Of a stretch of DNA of 64,000 nt, positions 7,801 to 15,904 are shown one piece after another. The notes under the pieces were generated by a model. That model worked only from the letters and a program-made list of their open reading frames with translations, was not told the DNA's origin and made no database searches. The stretch is from assembly GCA_035499555.1 (NCBI GenBank), contig DATJYO010000071.1:1-64000 (forward strand). The letters are read 5' to 3'. The translations under genes were made by a program, and so were the position numbers. Each line of letters starts with the position of its first letter. The first letter of the stretch is position 1. The DNA comes from Bog-159 sp035499555 (GTDB lineage: Bacteria > Acidobacteriota > Terriglobia > Bryobacterales > Bryobacteraceae).

Positions 7801-9036
7801 ATGACGGCAAATCAACGAATCCATCGCTATCTCACCTGGCAGCACCGCTGGACCGGTTTGTTGATGACCGTTTTTCTGACGGTGGTAGGGATCACGGGCT
7901 CGCTGTTAGTTTATACGCCGGAAATCGAGCGCATCATCAACCCGCGGTTCTTTGCAGAGCCACGGCCTGGCGAACAACAACTGTCGCTGGGCGAGATTGC
8001 CGAACGCGTGGAAGCGCAAGAACCGTTCATCCGCGTCGGGTACTTTTTCAAGAATTGGCCGGACACGGTGCTGGTCAGAATTGCTCCTCGCAAAAATCCT
8101 GCAACGGGCAAGCCCTACAACATTACGTTCGATCATGTGTTTGTCGATCCGTGGTCGGGAAAGATACTGGCCCATCGGGGCGGTGTGAGCCTTTCACAAG
8201 GCAAGGCCAATCTCATGCCGTTTGTGCGATACGTCCACACGAACTTGGCCATGGGCGAATGGGGCGGCTTCCTGCTCGGCTACGTCGCACTGGTGTGGAC
8301 GCTCGACTGTTTTGTCGGATTCTACCTGACGATGCCGGTCGCCAGCCGCGATTTCTGGCGGCGCTGGAAAGTCACCTGGCGGGTGAAGTTCGGCGCCAAT
8401 GGGTTTCGCATCAACTTCGACCTGCATCGCGCCGGCGGACTATGGTTCTGGCCTTTGCTCCTCGCCCTGGCCTGGTCGAGCGTCTATTTTGAATTGCTGA
8501 ATGTTTACGAGCGAGTCATGAAGGCCGCCGTTCCCTACGAAACGTTCGCGGAGTTCGACGGGAAACTGTCGGGCAGTCATCCCGTAGAGTATCCCAAGCT
8601 GAGTTGGCGTGAGGCCGAGGAGCAGTCGATGAAATTGCTCCGGCAGGAGGCGGCCAAACGCCATTTCCAGATTCTGCGCCCTGCCGTGCTTGCCTACATC
8701 GAATCCTATGGCGTTTACTCCTACGGCGTCCAAAGCAGTTTGGATACGCGCGCGAACAACCCGGACACCGGCCTTTATCTGGACGGAAATACCGGCGAGA
8801 TGCGGCATCTTTTTCTGCCCGACGCTGTGCCGATTGGAAATCGATTTACGAATCTGATCAACGGCCTTCATTTCGGTGACTTCCGCGGCTGGCAGGCATA
8901 TCGCCTGCTGGAATTTGTCGCCGGGTTCCTGATCGGACTGCTATCCGTGACGGGCGTCTGTATTTGGTGGAAAAAGCGCAAGGTGCGCGCCATGGCAAAC
9001 CACAAACTGCGAATCAGCGCGGCGGCGGATACTTGA
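7801..9036 (+). CDS. PepSY-associated transmembrane protein (PiuB-like)
   Basis: A 411-residue inner-membrane protein. The first helix block is RYLTWQHRWTGLLMTVFLTV, with the conserved His-x-W pattern of PepSY-TM proteins. It is followed by a large periplasmic segment, two central helices (GGFLLGYVALVWTLDCFVGF; LWFWPLLLALAW), a second periplasmic PepSY-like domain and a final helix (LIGLLSVTGVCIWW). Such proteins are linked to reduction of ferric siderophores or other metal cargo next to TonB receptors. The ATG at 7801 was chosen over an upstream frame extension that would overlap the receptor gene. The 3' end overlaps the end of the convergent response-regulator gene by 23 bases. Confidence 0.85.
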   Translation: MTANQRIHRYLTWQHRWTGLLMTVFLTVVGITGSLLVYTPEIERIINPRFFAEPRPGEQQLSLGEIAERVEAQEPFIRVGYFFKNWPDTVLVRIAPRKNPATGKPYNITFDHVFVDPWSGKILAHRGGVSLSQGKANLMPFVRYVHTNLAMGEWGGFLLGYVALVWTLDCFVGFYLTMPVASRDFWRRWKVTWRVKFGANGFRINFDLHRAGGLWFWPLLLALAWSSVYFELLNVYERVMKAAVPYETFAEFDGKLSGSHPVEYPKLSWREAEEQSMKLLRQEAAKRHFQILRPAVLAYIESYGVYSYGVQSSLDTRANNPDTGLYLDGNTGEMRHLFLPDAVPIGNRFTNLINGLHFGDFRGWQAYRLLEFVAGFLIGLLSVTGVCIWWKKRKVRAMANHKLRISAAADT

Positions 9037-9565
9037 TCAACTTCCGTTGCAGCGATCGCCGGTGAATGCCGAGCAATCGCGCGGCTTGCGAGATGTTCCC
9101 TTCGCAGTCCGCGATGACTCTCTGCATATGCTCCCACTCGACCCGAGCCAGAGTCGGCACAGACGCCGGGACGTCCGGCGCCTGACCCGGAGCGGCGCGG
9201 ACAGTTTCGTAAACGGACAGTATCTGGTCGGCGTCCGCGGGCTTGCTCAGATAGTAATCCGCGCCGTTCTTCATCGCGGTGATGGTGGTGGGGATACTGC
9301 CATACCCGGTAAGGACGATGATCGTCATCGAGGAGTCCAGAGCACGAAGGTGCTGGACCAGTTCCAGACCGCCCATTCCCGGCATACGCAGATCAGCCAG
9401 GACGAGGTCCGGGCTACGTTCGCGCGCGAACAGTAGAGCTTCGTCTCCACCGCTCACTGCGCTGCACTCCCAGTTGCGTTGCGTCAATGCCTGGCACAAG
9501 CGGTTGCGGAAGATCTCATCATCATCCACAACCAGCGCCAGCGGCAGTTCCTCAGGCTGCGGCAT
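9014..9565 (-). CDS. RegA/PrrA/ActR-type response regulator
   Basis: A 183-residue regulator. Receiver domain 8-125: acidic pocket VVDDDE (14-16), phospho-acceptor Asp58 in VLADLRMPG, and Lys in YYLSKPAD. A linker leads to a short Fis-type helix-turn-helix at the C-terminus (GNISQAARLLGIHRRSLQRK, then LIKYPP). The GN-S-AARxLxxHRRxLQRxL pattern and small size are those of RegA/PrrA/ActR, not of larger NtrC-like regulators. I used the ATG at 9565. It overlaps the end of the kinase gene by 14 bases, giving a kinase-regulator operon. The family binds GCGGC-N5-GTCGC-type sites, and five such sites lie in the neighbouring intergenic regions. Confidence 0.88.
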   Translation of the reverse strand: MPQPEELPLALVVDDDEIFRNRLCQALTQRNWECSAVSGGDEALLFARERSPDLVLADLRMPGMGGLELVQHLRALDSSMTIIVLTGYGSIPTTITAMKNGADYYLSKPADADQILSVYETVRAAPGQAPDVPASVPTLARVEWEHMQRVIADCEGNISQAARLLGIHRRSLQRKLIKYPPPR

Positions 9566-10931
9566 GCACGCAATCCGAGTTTGGTATTTTGGCCGGCAAA
9601 CTGAGGGTGGCCGTAGTTCCCTTACCGGGCAGTGAGTCAAAGGACAGGCTGCCACCGAGCCTCTCGGCGAGCGTTCTAACCAGAAAAGTGCCAAGCCCCA
9701 TACCCTTTCCCGGCTCCTTAGTGGTGAAGAAGGGTTCGGCCACACGACGCAGTACGGCCTCGGACATGCCGTGGCCCCTATCCGTTACCTGGAATGTAAT
9801 CTCCGGCCCGCGACGGGCGGCGCTTATGACAATCTGTCCGCCGTCGATGCTCGCATCCAACGCATTTTGCACCAGGGCTACGAGCGCCTGAACGGTAGCC
9901 TGCACCGGCAGGACCGCCGCGAGCCCCGCAGGCGCCTCGATTTGCAGGCCGCTCCGCATCGTCTCCGGGAAATGGCCTCGAACTTCGTTCAACAACCTTT
10001 CGGCCTCCACAGCCCGGGCGGCTTCACCCATCGGCTCGGCGCCCTCGGCGCTCATCCGTTGCAGAATCAAGCGGCAGCGTTCCACTTGCGAACGAATGAG
10101 CTTGGCGTCGTCGCGAACCGCCTCATCGGGCAAGCGGGCAGCATAGCACTCCAACTCACGAGCAACCACGGCTATGGTGCCAAGGGGCGTACCCAATTCG
10201 TGTGCAGCGCCGGCGGCTAGCGTGGCCAGAGACGCCAAACGTTCGTGCCTGGAGACCTGCTCCTGCAACACCCACACCTCTCGCTCGCGGCGCCTCATGG
10301 CATCGGACACCTTTCCTGTAAAGAAAGCGATGAGCGCAGCCGCCACCACAAAGGCGATCCACATCCCGGTGAGGTGAGGAGACAAACCTGGATGAGCCTC
10401 GTGCAGAGGAAAAGCCGTGGATGGCACGTTGAAGAAGAAGAGTAAAGCGAAGCAAGCTGTCGAAAGCAGGCCTAATGCCCACGTCCACGACTTCCGGAGG
10501 ACCACGGCCGATAGCGTGATCTGAACCAGGTACAGCAAGCTGAACGGGTTCATGGGACCACCCGTGAGTCCCAGAACCAAGGTCAGGCAAAGCGCATCCA
10601 GGACGAATGTGCCGCCTAGCGTCGCCTGGGGGAAACGGGCGGTCAACCGCGGCATCCGGCTCAGCAGGAGGTTGCTGGAAAGGACCACCGCTAGGGGCGC
10701 GAACATCCAGCCCAACGGGATATCTAAGCGAAAGCTGAAGGCCATCCCCAGCAGGATGATGGCTCCGCCAGAGACGATGCCGTATCGGAGGCGCACCACC
10801 CAGGGGAACGCCATGTTGGGAGCGATGTCCTTAATTGACTTCCCATCATTCAAAGCCGCTGGGGGCAGGTTCGCTATGCTGGATCGCTCGTGGTCGGAGG
10901 GTGCTGTTCGACGGGACACGTTCCTCGTCAT
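9552..10931 (-). CDS. RegB/PrrB-type redox sensor histidine kinase
   Basis: A 459-residue kinase with about six membrane helices. Between helices 3 and 4 it carries GGPMNPF (124-130), matching the GGxxNPF quinone-binding heptapeptide of RegB/PrrB. The H-box is AAHELGTPLGTIAVVARELE (His244). Cys286 in QVERCRLILQRM sits at the position of the redox-active RegB cysteine, 42 residues after the His (about 40 in Rhodobacter). The ATPase part has LVQNALDA, TDRGHGM and GKGMGLGTFL. The ATG at 10931 is preferred to a start at 10967, which would lie inside the operator. It should sense ubiquinol/redox state and phosphorylate the regulator encoded downstream. A palindrome 28 bases upstream suggests autoregulation. 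Confidence 0.9.
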   Translation of the reverse strand: MTRNVSRRTAPSDHERSSIANLPPAALNDGKSIKDIAPNMAFPWVVRLRYGIVSGGAIILLGMAFSFRLDIPLGWMFAPLAVVLSSNLLLSRMPRLTARFPQATLGGTFVLDALCLTLVLGLTGGPMNPFSLLYLVQITLSAVVLRKSWTWALGLLSTACFALLFFFNVPSTAFPLHEAHPGLSPHLTGMWIAFVVAAALIAFFTGKVSDAMRRREREVWVLQEQVSRHERLASLATLAAGAAHELGTPLGTIAVVARELECYAARLPDEAVRDDAKLIRSQVERCRLILQRMSAEGAEPMGEAARAVEAERLLNEVRGHFPETMRSGLQIEAPAGLAAVLPVQATVQALVALVQNALDASIDGGQIVISAARRGPEITFQVTDRGHGMSEAVLRRVAEPFFTTKEPGKGMGLGTFLVRTLAERLGGSLSFDSLPGKGTTATLSLPAKIPNSDCVHAAA

Positions 10932-10959
10932 GGTATCGCCATTCGAAGACGCGCCGCGA

Positions 10960-10976
10960 TGCGACAAATTGCCGCA
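10960..10976. promoter_or_regulatory. RegA/PrrA-like palindromic operator, copy 5 (kinase promoter)
   Basis: TGCGACAAATTGCCGCA is the exact reverse complement of copies 2 and 3. It lies 28 bases upstream of the RegB-like kinase start and suggests feedback control of the regulator operon. Confidence 0.65.
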
Positions 10977-11349
10977 CCCTTAGGGTGGCCGCTTGCCGAA
11001 GTCTCTTGAACCGGGCGTATTCCGGGCGGCAACTGCACGACGCCGGATCTGTATGGGCGAAGGTCGTCTTCCCACATCATTGTCTCCTGTCAGCAGTCTT
11101 GTCAGCATGCGATCGATGTCACATGCGTTTTACACAGCTCTCCAGAGTCTCGGCGGCCAGCCAAAACTGCCGAAAATGGCCTGATTTTGCGAAAATATTC
11201 TACACATGGGACTTGACACCGATGGTTTCGTAATCAGCAGGTCTCCGGTTCAAGCCCGGAGGGCGGCTCCATCTTTTCTTTCACTTCCAAACCGCAACAG
11301 CGTGCCGACATGCCCTCCAAGAGTCCCTTAGTATTTAGAGGGTCCGTAC
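10977..11349. other. Non-coding stretch upstream of the RegB-like operon
   Basis: There is no convincing gene here. The only recognisable element is the 3' tRNA fragment at 11221-11271. AT-rich bases at about 11185-11210 (gcgaaaatattctacacat) followed by TTGACA at 11214 may be promoter elements, but nothing supports a specific transcript. Confidence 0.5.
11221..11271 (+). other. 3' fragment of a tRNA (Thr-CGT-like); possible attachment-site scar
   Basis: The sequence has an anticodon-loop-like TTTCGTAA, a perfect T-arm (TCCGG-TTCAAGC-CCGGA), a 3' acceptor strand GGGCGGC, a discriminator T and an encoded CCA at 11269-11271. There is no D-arm or 5' acceptor strand upstream, so it is not a functional tRNA. 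Integrative elements often leave such 3' tRNA copies, and toxin-antitoxin genes and transposon debris start right after it. Confidence 0.65.
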
Positions 11350-11808
11350 ATGCCGCAACGATCAATCAGGTTCTCTGACCGCGTATTGAAGGAGGTCGAG
11401 ACCGTCTCGCGGACGCGCCGCTTCGCGTCTCCAACGGCGTTTCATCAGGTATGCCGTGAAGCAGGAATTATCGGAGCGGCTGGAGGGCTTAACGGGTGCG
11501 GAGGAACGCATAGCCGCGACCCTGATCCAGGTGAGAAAGGATGTGTTCCGCGTAGGGCGGGCGCAGCAAGCGCTATTCGCCTACGTCGACACTCTGGCGC
11601 AGGCCCTGTGACCTGCGTGCCGGAGCCGCCGGCCGACGCGAGGCCGCGAGCCGTCGCATGCGCCAAAGAGCGATACGAAAGGCTGATTAAGAGCGCCGGG
11701 CGGGCCATGAATCCAAGCTGGCAATGGAAGACCTCGTCGGCGACCTCGATCGGCCAGGATGGCTGCCTGCACATTTTAAGGTACAATGTATTAAGTACGG
11801 TACACCTT
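11350..11808 (+). pseudogene. Frameshifted small regulator-like gene (ribbon-helix-helix-like N-terminus)
   Basis: The ATG at 11350 gives MPQRSIRFSDRVLKEVETVS, resembling a ribbon-helix-helix/Arc-type N-terminus. Near 11440 the sense switches frame and continues as FIRYAVKQELSERLEGLTGA, EERIAATLIQVRKDVF and QQALFAYVDTLAQAL, stopping at 11609-11611. A third coherent stretch (HESKLAMEDLVGDLDRPGWL) reads in another frame up to a stop at about 11808. Each piece looks like real coiled or helical protein, so this appears to be one gene broken by at least two frameshifts. The function is unknown; mobile-element accessory proteins of this look exist. It lies between the tRNA scar and the HigBA pair. 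Confidence 0.5.
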
Positions 11809-12165
11809 AAGGCGGACGATCCTAAGCCGAAGAAAATCCCGCTGATCTTCTTCCGCACGCTAACCGGCAGCGAGCCCGTACGGGAATGGCTGAAAGAACT
11901 GCCGGAAGAGGAAAGGGAGACGATAGGCAAGGACCTGTTGCGAGCGCAATGGCGTTGGCCGGTAGGAATGCCGCTCTGCCGCGCGATGGGAAGTGGCCTC
12001 TGGGAGATTCGGACGGACCTGCCTACGAAGCGCATAGCGCGCGTGTTGCTTTGCGTTTACCGTGAGCACCTGGTCGCACTGCACGGCTTCATCAAGAAGA
12101 CCCGTGCGACGCCAGATGAGGATTTGGCGCTGGCGCGGAAGCGCAAGAAGGAGTTGGAACAATGA
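11707..12165 (+). CDS. HigB/RelE-type toxin (phage Gp49-like)
   Basis: The core protein begins around 11830 and reads PLIFFRTLTGSEPVREWLKE, then LPEEERETIGKDLLRAQWRW, LWEIRTDLPTKRIARVLLCV and ALHGFIKKTRATPDEDLALA. These are the conserved blocks of Gp49-like HigB ribosome-dependent mRNA interferases. The start is uncertain: the nearest in-frame ATG is 11707, inside the decayed upstream gene, while a CTG at 11842 sits right before the core. A palindromic promoter-like block (11776-11810) lies between the two, favouring the later start. The antitoxin gene overlaps the 3' end by 4 bases (ATGA), the usual toxin-first HigBA order. Confidence 0.8.
   Translation: MNPSWQWKTSSATSIGQDGCLHILRYNVLSTVHLKADDPKPKKIPLIFFRTLTGSEPVREWLKELPEEERETIGKDLLRAQWRWPVGMPLCRAMGSGLWEIRTDLPTKRIARVLLCVYREHLVALHGFIKKTRATPDEDLALARKRKKELEQ
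11776..11810. promoter_or_regulatory. Palindromic promoter/operator in front of the toxin core
   Basis: A 35-base AT-rich block begins TTAAGGT and ends ACCTTAA, perfect 7-base inverted arms. It contains a -10-like TACAAT at about 11782 and the repeated element GTAC. It differs sharply in composition from its GC-rich surroundings. HigA antitoxins autoregulate by binding such palindromes, so this is a candidate operator. Confidence 0.45.
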
Positions 12166-12440
12166 GCAAGAAACACATGGGTTCGAGCGTCGATGACTTC
12201 CTCAAAGAGGAGGGCATTTTCGAGGAGGCGCAAGCGCAGGCGGTCAAGGAAGTCGTGGCGTGGCAGCTTGCCGAGGCCATGAAGAAGAAGAAAATCTCGA
12301 AGAACAAAATGGCCACGCTCCTGAAGACGAGCCGCTCGCAAGTTGACCGGCTCCTCAGCGCGAAGGACGACATCACGCTGTCGAGCCTGCAGCGAGCGGC
12401 CGCGATAGTGGGCCGCCGCGTGACGATTGAGCTCGTGTAG
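12162..12440 (+). CDS. HigA-type XRE-family antitoxin
   Basis: A 92-residue protein. A charged N-terminal part (MSKKHMGSSVDDFLKEEGIF) is followed by a Cro/C1-type helix-turn-helix: AWQLAEAMKKKKISKNKMAT, LLKTSRSQVDRLL, then DDITLSSLQRAAAIVGRRVT. It should neutralise the upstream HigB toxin and repress the operon. Its ATG overlaps the toxin stop, implying translational coupling. A 43-base piece closely matching its 5' end occurs again at 22601-22643 with an in-frame stop. Confidence 0.85.
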   Translation: MSKKHMGSSVDDFLKEEGIFEEAQAQAVKEVVAWQLAEAMKKKKISKNKMATLLKTSRSQVDRLLSAKDDITLSSLQRAAAIVGRRVTIELV

Positions 12441-12530
12441 GCGCTCCGGGTCGTGTAAACGGATAGCCCCGGACGCGAACTGCCGATCCGGCCCGATGCG
12501 TTCTGCACCTCCACCTCCCATAATAGAAGC

Positions 12531-13166
12531 GTGCCGGATTTCCTATACCGCCGCATCCGCATGGCGCCAATACTCCTATTGGCGTCCGGTTGGGCCGCTG
12601 CTCAGGTCCGAGTTGGCGAAATCACGATCCGTTCCGGATGGGGAGGCCTCGGGGCACCTCGCGATGAAACAGTTTCGATTCGGGCCAAGAACGGAACACT
12701 GACATACGATGGCAAACGAGTGGCCCAGTCCAACGTAGAAGCCTTAGTAGCCGCATTGAGACCTCCAATAATTCCTGCACCAGACCCGGCAAATTTGGGA
12801 GTCACGCCGCCATGGCTCGATCAACAGATCGCCGGCCCCGGAGGCCGATTCCGGTTGGAGGTGGCTCGAGCCACGGCGAGCCAGCGAGCTTTACTCACAA
12901 ATACGCTGAAGGACCGTCAGAAGATCGAGCGAGTCGTCCCTACACTATTCAGCTACGTTAGCATGGACGATTATCCCGGAGCCATCGTAGAGGTAAGATT
13001 CGATGATGGCACCAAGCTGACGGCGGAAACGCACTCGTACGATCCATTCATGCTCCCCTGGTCGCTTGGCGTACAGCGCGAGCAGACTGTGCCCGCGTTT
13101 CCCACGACTAATTCAGCAGACGCTGGGTGCAGAACCGGGCGCATAGCGCCAGAAAGGGATCGATGA
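12531..13166 (+). CDS. Hypothetical exported protein
   Basis: The start is GTG at 12531, or ATG at 12561, which would give a compact leader MAPILLLASGWAAAQ. The protein (211 residues from the GTG) has no family I recognise. It contains a likely beta-rich region (VRVGEITIRS, IRAKNGTLTYDGKRV), a helical stretch around RALLTNTLKDRQKIERVVPT and a further beta region (GAIVEVRFDDGTKLTAETHS). The last 30 or so residues are Pro/Thr-rich and basic and look unlike the rest, so the 3' end may be frameshifted. It overlaps the start of the CPBP protease gene by 4 bases. Confidence 0.55.
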   Translation: MPDFLYRRIRMAPILLLASGWAAAQVRVGEITIRSGWGGLGAPRDETVSIRAKNGTLTYDGKRVAQSNVEALVAALRPPIIPAPDPANLGVTPPWLDQQIAGPGGRFRLEVARATASQRALLTNTLKDRQKIERVVPTLFSYVSMDDYPGAIVEVRFDDGTKLTAETHSYDPFMLPWSLGVQREQTVPAFPTTNSADAGCRTGRIAPERDR

Positions 13167-13987
13167 TAGAGGGACTTCCCATACCGCTTGAACGACCTGC
13201 GTATCTCATGCGGAGCAGACGCGAATTGACGATGTTCTTCGTAATAGCCTATGGGTTTTCATGGCCCGTGTTCCTGGGGATGGCCCTGTTCCATGCTCCG
13301 CTGCAGTACACGATACTCGCCACCCTCGGACCGTCTGTGGCTGCCCTGATCGTGCATCGTCGTCGATCGGGTAACTATCGGGCGTTCCGCATTTTCACAA
13401 CCTGGCAGCGGACTCTCGCTACGAGTGGGATCGGGGCTGCACTTGTCGTTTTGACTTACGTTGTCCTTCCAGGACTTGTCCTTGCGGACCCACACAAGCT
13501 GAACTGGAGCATTTTATCCTCAACCAGCGTCTACAACTATTCGACGCTGCTGGGAGGGCCTCTCGGTGAAGAGCCGGGTTGGCGTGGATACGCTTTGCCT
13601 CGACTCGAAGCGAGTCTGGGGCCTGTTCGCGGTTCGCTCCTTCTGGGTCTTCTATGGGCTGGCTGGCACCTCCCGCTGTTCCTGATTCCAAGTTGGACCT
13701 CCACGCCAGTATGGACTTACGCTCTGATAATGATTGGCCTCGCGCTGATTATGAGTTATGGCGCCAACCTGGCACGATTCGCCGTAATACCATGCATTGC
13801 GATGCACGCGGCCTTCAATACTGTGTCGCGATTCCTGGCAGGACTCTTCGCCAACACTCAACCGGATGTAACGATTCCCCCTGAACTCGTCCTGGCGTTG
13901 TGCGGACTTGCTATAGGCATGGTTCTGGTAGCCATTACAAAGGGCCGTCTCGGATTCCACCAGGATCAGGCCCCGCGTGATGCCTGA
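13163..13987 (+). CDS. CPBP-family intramembrane metalloprotease
   Basis: A 274-residue membrane protein with about seven to eight helices. Motif 1 is GEEPGWRGYALPRLE (the EExxxR glutamate pair), motif 2 LLWAGWHLPLFL (conserved His) and motif 3 IPCIAMHAAFNT (His). These are the CAAX-protease/bacteriocin-processing (ABI, Rce1-like) signatures. The start at 13163 has an AAAGGGA ribosome site 3 bases upstream. The substrate is unknown. Relatives process prenylated proteins or provide bacteriocin self-immunity, neither of which is indicated by the neighbours. Confidence 0.85.
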   Translation: MIEGLPIPLERPAYLMRSRRELTMFFVIAYGFSWPVFLGMALFHAPLQYTILATLGPSVAALIVHRRRSGNYRAFRIFTTWQRTLATSGIGAALVVLTYVVLPGLVLADPHKLNWSILSSTSVYNYSTLLGGPLGEEPGWRGYALPRLEASLGPVRGSLLLGLLWAGWHLPLFLIPSWTSTPVWTYALIMIGLALIMSYGANLARFAVIPCIAMHAAFNTVSRFLAGLFANTQPDVTIPPELVLALCGLAIGMVLVAITKGRLGFHQDQAPRDA

Positions 13988-14068
13988 CATGTGACCACAT
14001 GCTATCCCCAAAAACTTAGACTGACGTCGCCCTGGGAGAACTAATAAGGTCAGTCCTGGCTCCCAGGA

Positions 14069-14195
14069 CTGCGGCACTCCGCGGAATCGAAGCAGCGTCC
14101 GTCAGTGTGGATGCCTTCGAACTATCGTGACACCCTGGCGCGACTCACCAGGCCCGCCGCCGCGTAATATGATGAATCCTTCCTTGGCCGAAAAG
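14069..14195 (+). mobile_element. IS66-family transposase gene, 3' remnant
   Basis: The bases closely follow 16526-16650, the end of the longer IS66 remnant. Shared blocks include GCGGCACTCCGCGGAA, AAGCAGCGTCCGT and GAAAAG at the end. Scattered substitutions and one stop (TAATATGATGA in place of CAATATGATGA) show it is an older, dead copy. Confidence 0.75.
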
Positions 14196-14382
14196 TTCGT
14201 TTGCGACCTGGCGGAGACGCCACTCGAAAAGCCTCGGCAATAGGTCCTTCTGCTGACGAGGTTGGTCATTGGTTCTTCGGCCACTCTTCCAGTGTGAAGC
14301 ACGAGGCGCGGTTTCAAATGCCGCTTTAGTTCGGGCCCCAATGAACCTCATCGTTCGTGGCGCCCATCACCCATCCTGCCCT

Positions 14383-14460
14383 GGGGATTCCGGCGAAGCT
14401 GAACAGCATTCCGGAGGGAAGCCGAACACTATTCCGGGCGGAAGGTGAACACCGTCGGAG
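14383..14460 (+). mobile_element. IS21-like terminal repeat remnant
   Basis: A tandem alternation of ATTCCGG and AAGCTGAACA/AAGCCGAACA/GGTGAACA units. The same units occur in opposite orientation at 18838-18972, next to an istA fragment. Multiple terminal repeats of this kind are typical of IS21-family ends. No istA follows here. Confidence 0.55.
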
Positions 14461-14655
14461 CGAAGCGACGCTGGCGCTTTGATTGTCGGACAAGCGTTCA
14501 GCTTCGTCAAGCGGAAACCGTTCCGGAGCGAAGCGGAGGAAGGATGCCGCTAGCGGAGAAAGGGGTGCGGGGAAAGGGGCGGCAGCCCTTTGCCCCGCCC
14601 GCCACACAGTGGCCTGGAGCGCGATCAGCGCTTCGATCAGCAGATTTGGAAGTTG

Positions 14656-15837
14656 TCAATAAAGATATTTCTCGACGTCCATGCCTTCGCGTCCCGAAAC
14701 GTCGTTCACAATATAGAAGCCGAACCGGAACGGCACAAGCAATGGAGTGAAGCGGTCCGATCTAGCCTGTTGCCACATCAGCTTACCCGAGCTGTCGAAC
14801 TCAGCGATGGTCTGTCGTCGTCCATCAGGGCCCTCGCCGATTATCAAGTGGCCGTGAGGCGTGGAAATCAATTGATAGGTGCGGCCTCCGCGCCCGCGCA
14901 GAGGAGTTTCGACCTCATTCGACTGACGCAGCGTCGGATCTAGGGCTATGAGGTAGACTCGGTTCTCTTCCCCGGTGACACCTTTGCTGAGAAGAATACT
15001 CCAGCCTCCACCGGTGTCTGCTGCTACGGTGCCTTGTCTGGCGGCTATCTTTTTGGACAAGAGTGGGCGACCCGATTCGTCCAAAAGTCGAACCTGTAAG
15101 TAGCTGCCTCCCTGCGAGACTACAAGGATCTTCCGATCTGCGCTCACCGCGACTGTAGGGAGCACTAGGTTGCGCGAGAAGGACCGGCGCCACAACAGCG
15201 TACCCGTGGAGTCCAGTTTCAAGAGCGTTAGTGGTTCCTGGTCTCCGGCTGCGATGAATTCTTCAGAGCCGGTTCCGATAAGCGTCGGAAACCGAGGCCC
15301 GCGGCCTGCAACGCGCCGGGGAGCACCGAGCCCGTCAGGCCGAACCGGAACGAAGAACGCGCCCTCGAATGTTTGCTGTTGGCCTCCAGAAACCAAACTC
15401 GCCAGAAGACCGATGCTACGCCCGCTCGCAGCCGGAGACAGATAGTCAACCCACTCGGTCGGCTTGAGCGGTACCTGCGGGTCGTAGTTGGCGGTTAACT
15501 GCCCGCCCGAATCGATTCTTGTCAAGAATTCCTTTGGTTTGCCTGGGCCAAGCTGTGTGATCAGCCAGAGCCCACCATCTTCATCGGCAGTGCCGACGGG
15601 CACCAAACCGCCCTGCAACTCGAAGTGCCGCTTCCATACGAGCTTGTAGGGACTGGCGCTCGCACCTCCCTTCGTCGGTCCATCCCCAGGTCCCGGCGCT
15701 TGGAAAGCGGTAGTGCGTAACTGGCCATACAGCAAATCCCCAGCCATCACGCAAAAGCAAAGAAAGGACGCAAATAACCTTGCGGCCAGCCGCGAGTCTT
15801 GAACCAAACCGGACGGCTTCACAATATGGACGTTCAT
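14656..15837 (-). CDS. Hypothetical secreted beta-propeller-like protein
   Basis: A 393-residue protein with a hydrophobic N-terminal segment (about 19-38, LFASFLCFCVMAGDLLYG). Repeated beta-strand units follow, with phrases such as GTADEDGGLWLITQLGPG, LLKLDSTGTLLWRRSF, VRLLDESGRPLLSKKI and IAEFDSSGKLMWQQ. The recurring D-S-x-G-x-L-x-W pattern resembles PQQ/WD-like propeller blades. No enzyme motif was found. It lies isolated between transposon remnants with no operon partner, in a slightly less GC-rich setting than regions to the right. Confidence 0.7.
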   Translation of the reverse strand: MNVHIVKPSGLVQDSRLAARLFASFLCFCVMAGDLLYGQLRTTAFQAPGPGDGPTKGGASASPYKLVWKRHFELQGGLVPVGTADEDGGLWLITQLGPGKPKEFLTRIDSGGQLTANYDPQVPLKPTEWVDYLSPAASGRSIGLLASLVSGGQQQTFEGAFFVPVRPDGLGAPRRVAGRGPRFPTLIGTGSEEFIAAGDQEPLTLLKLDSTGTLLWRRSFSRNLVLPTVAVSADRKILVVSQGGSYLQVRLLDESGRPLLSKKIAARQGTVAADTGGGWSILLSKGVTGEENRVYLIALDPTLRQSNEVETPLRGRGGRTYQLISTPHGHLIIGEGPDGRRQTIAEFDSSGKLMWQQARSDRFTPLLVPFRFGFYIVNDVSGREGMDVEKYLY

Positions 15838-15904
15838 CTTCCTGTCGGCGAAATGCCCATCGTAGCGCTAAAGTGCCACAATCCACGAGTTTGAAAATCG
15901 GTCT

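Larger units (their letters stand above)
13988..14655. other. Region of transposon debris, no intact gene
   Basis: The stretch holds a 127-base IS66 transposase 3' remnant and an IS21-end-like repeat block (listed separately). Between and after them I see no gene. A minus-strand fragment around 14210-14260 reads like real protein (KDLLPRLFEWRLRQVANELF) but has no start, neighbours or length to support a call. Confidence 0.6.

Noticed and set aside
11150..11271. Complete tRNA gene
   Set aside because: There is no D-arm or 5' acceptor strand, and the anticodon stem does not pair well. Only the 3' part is present.
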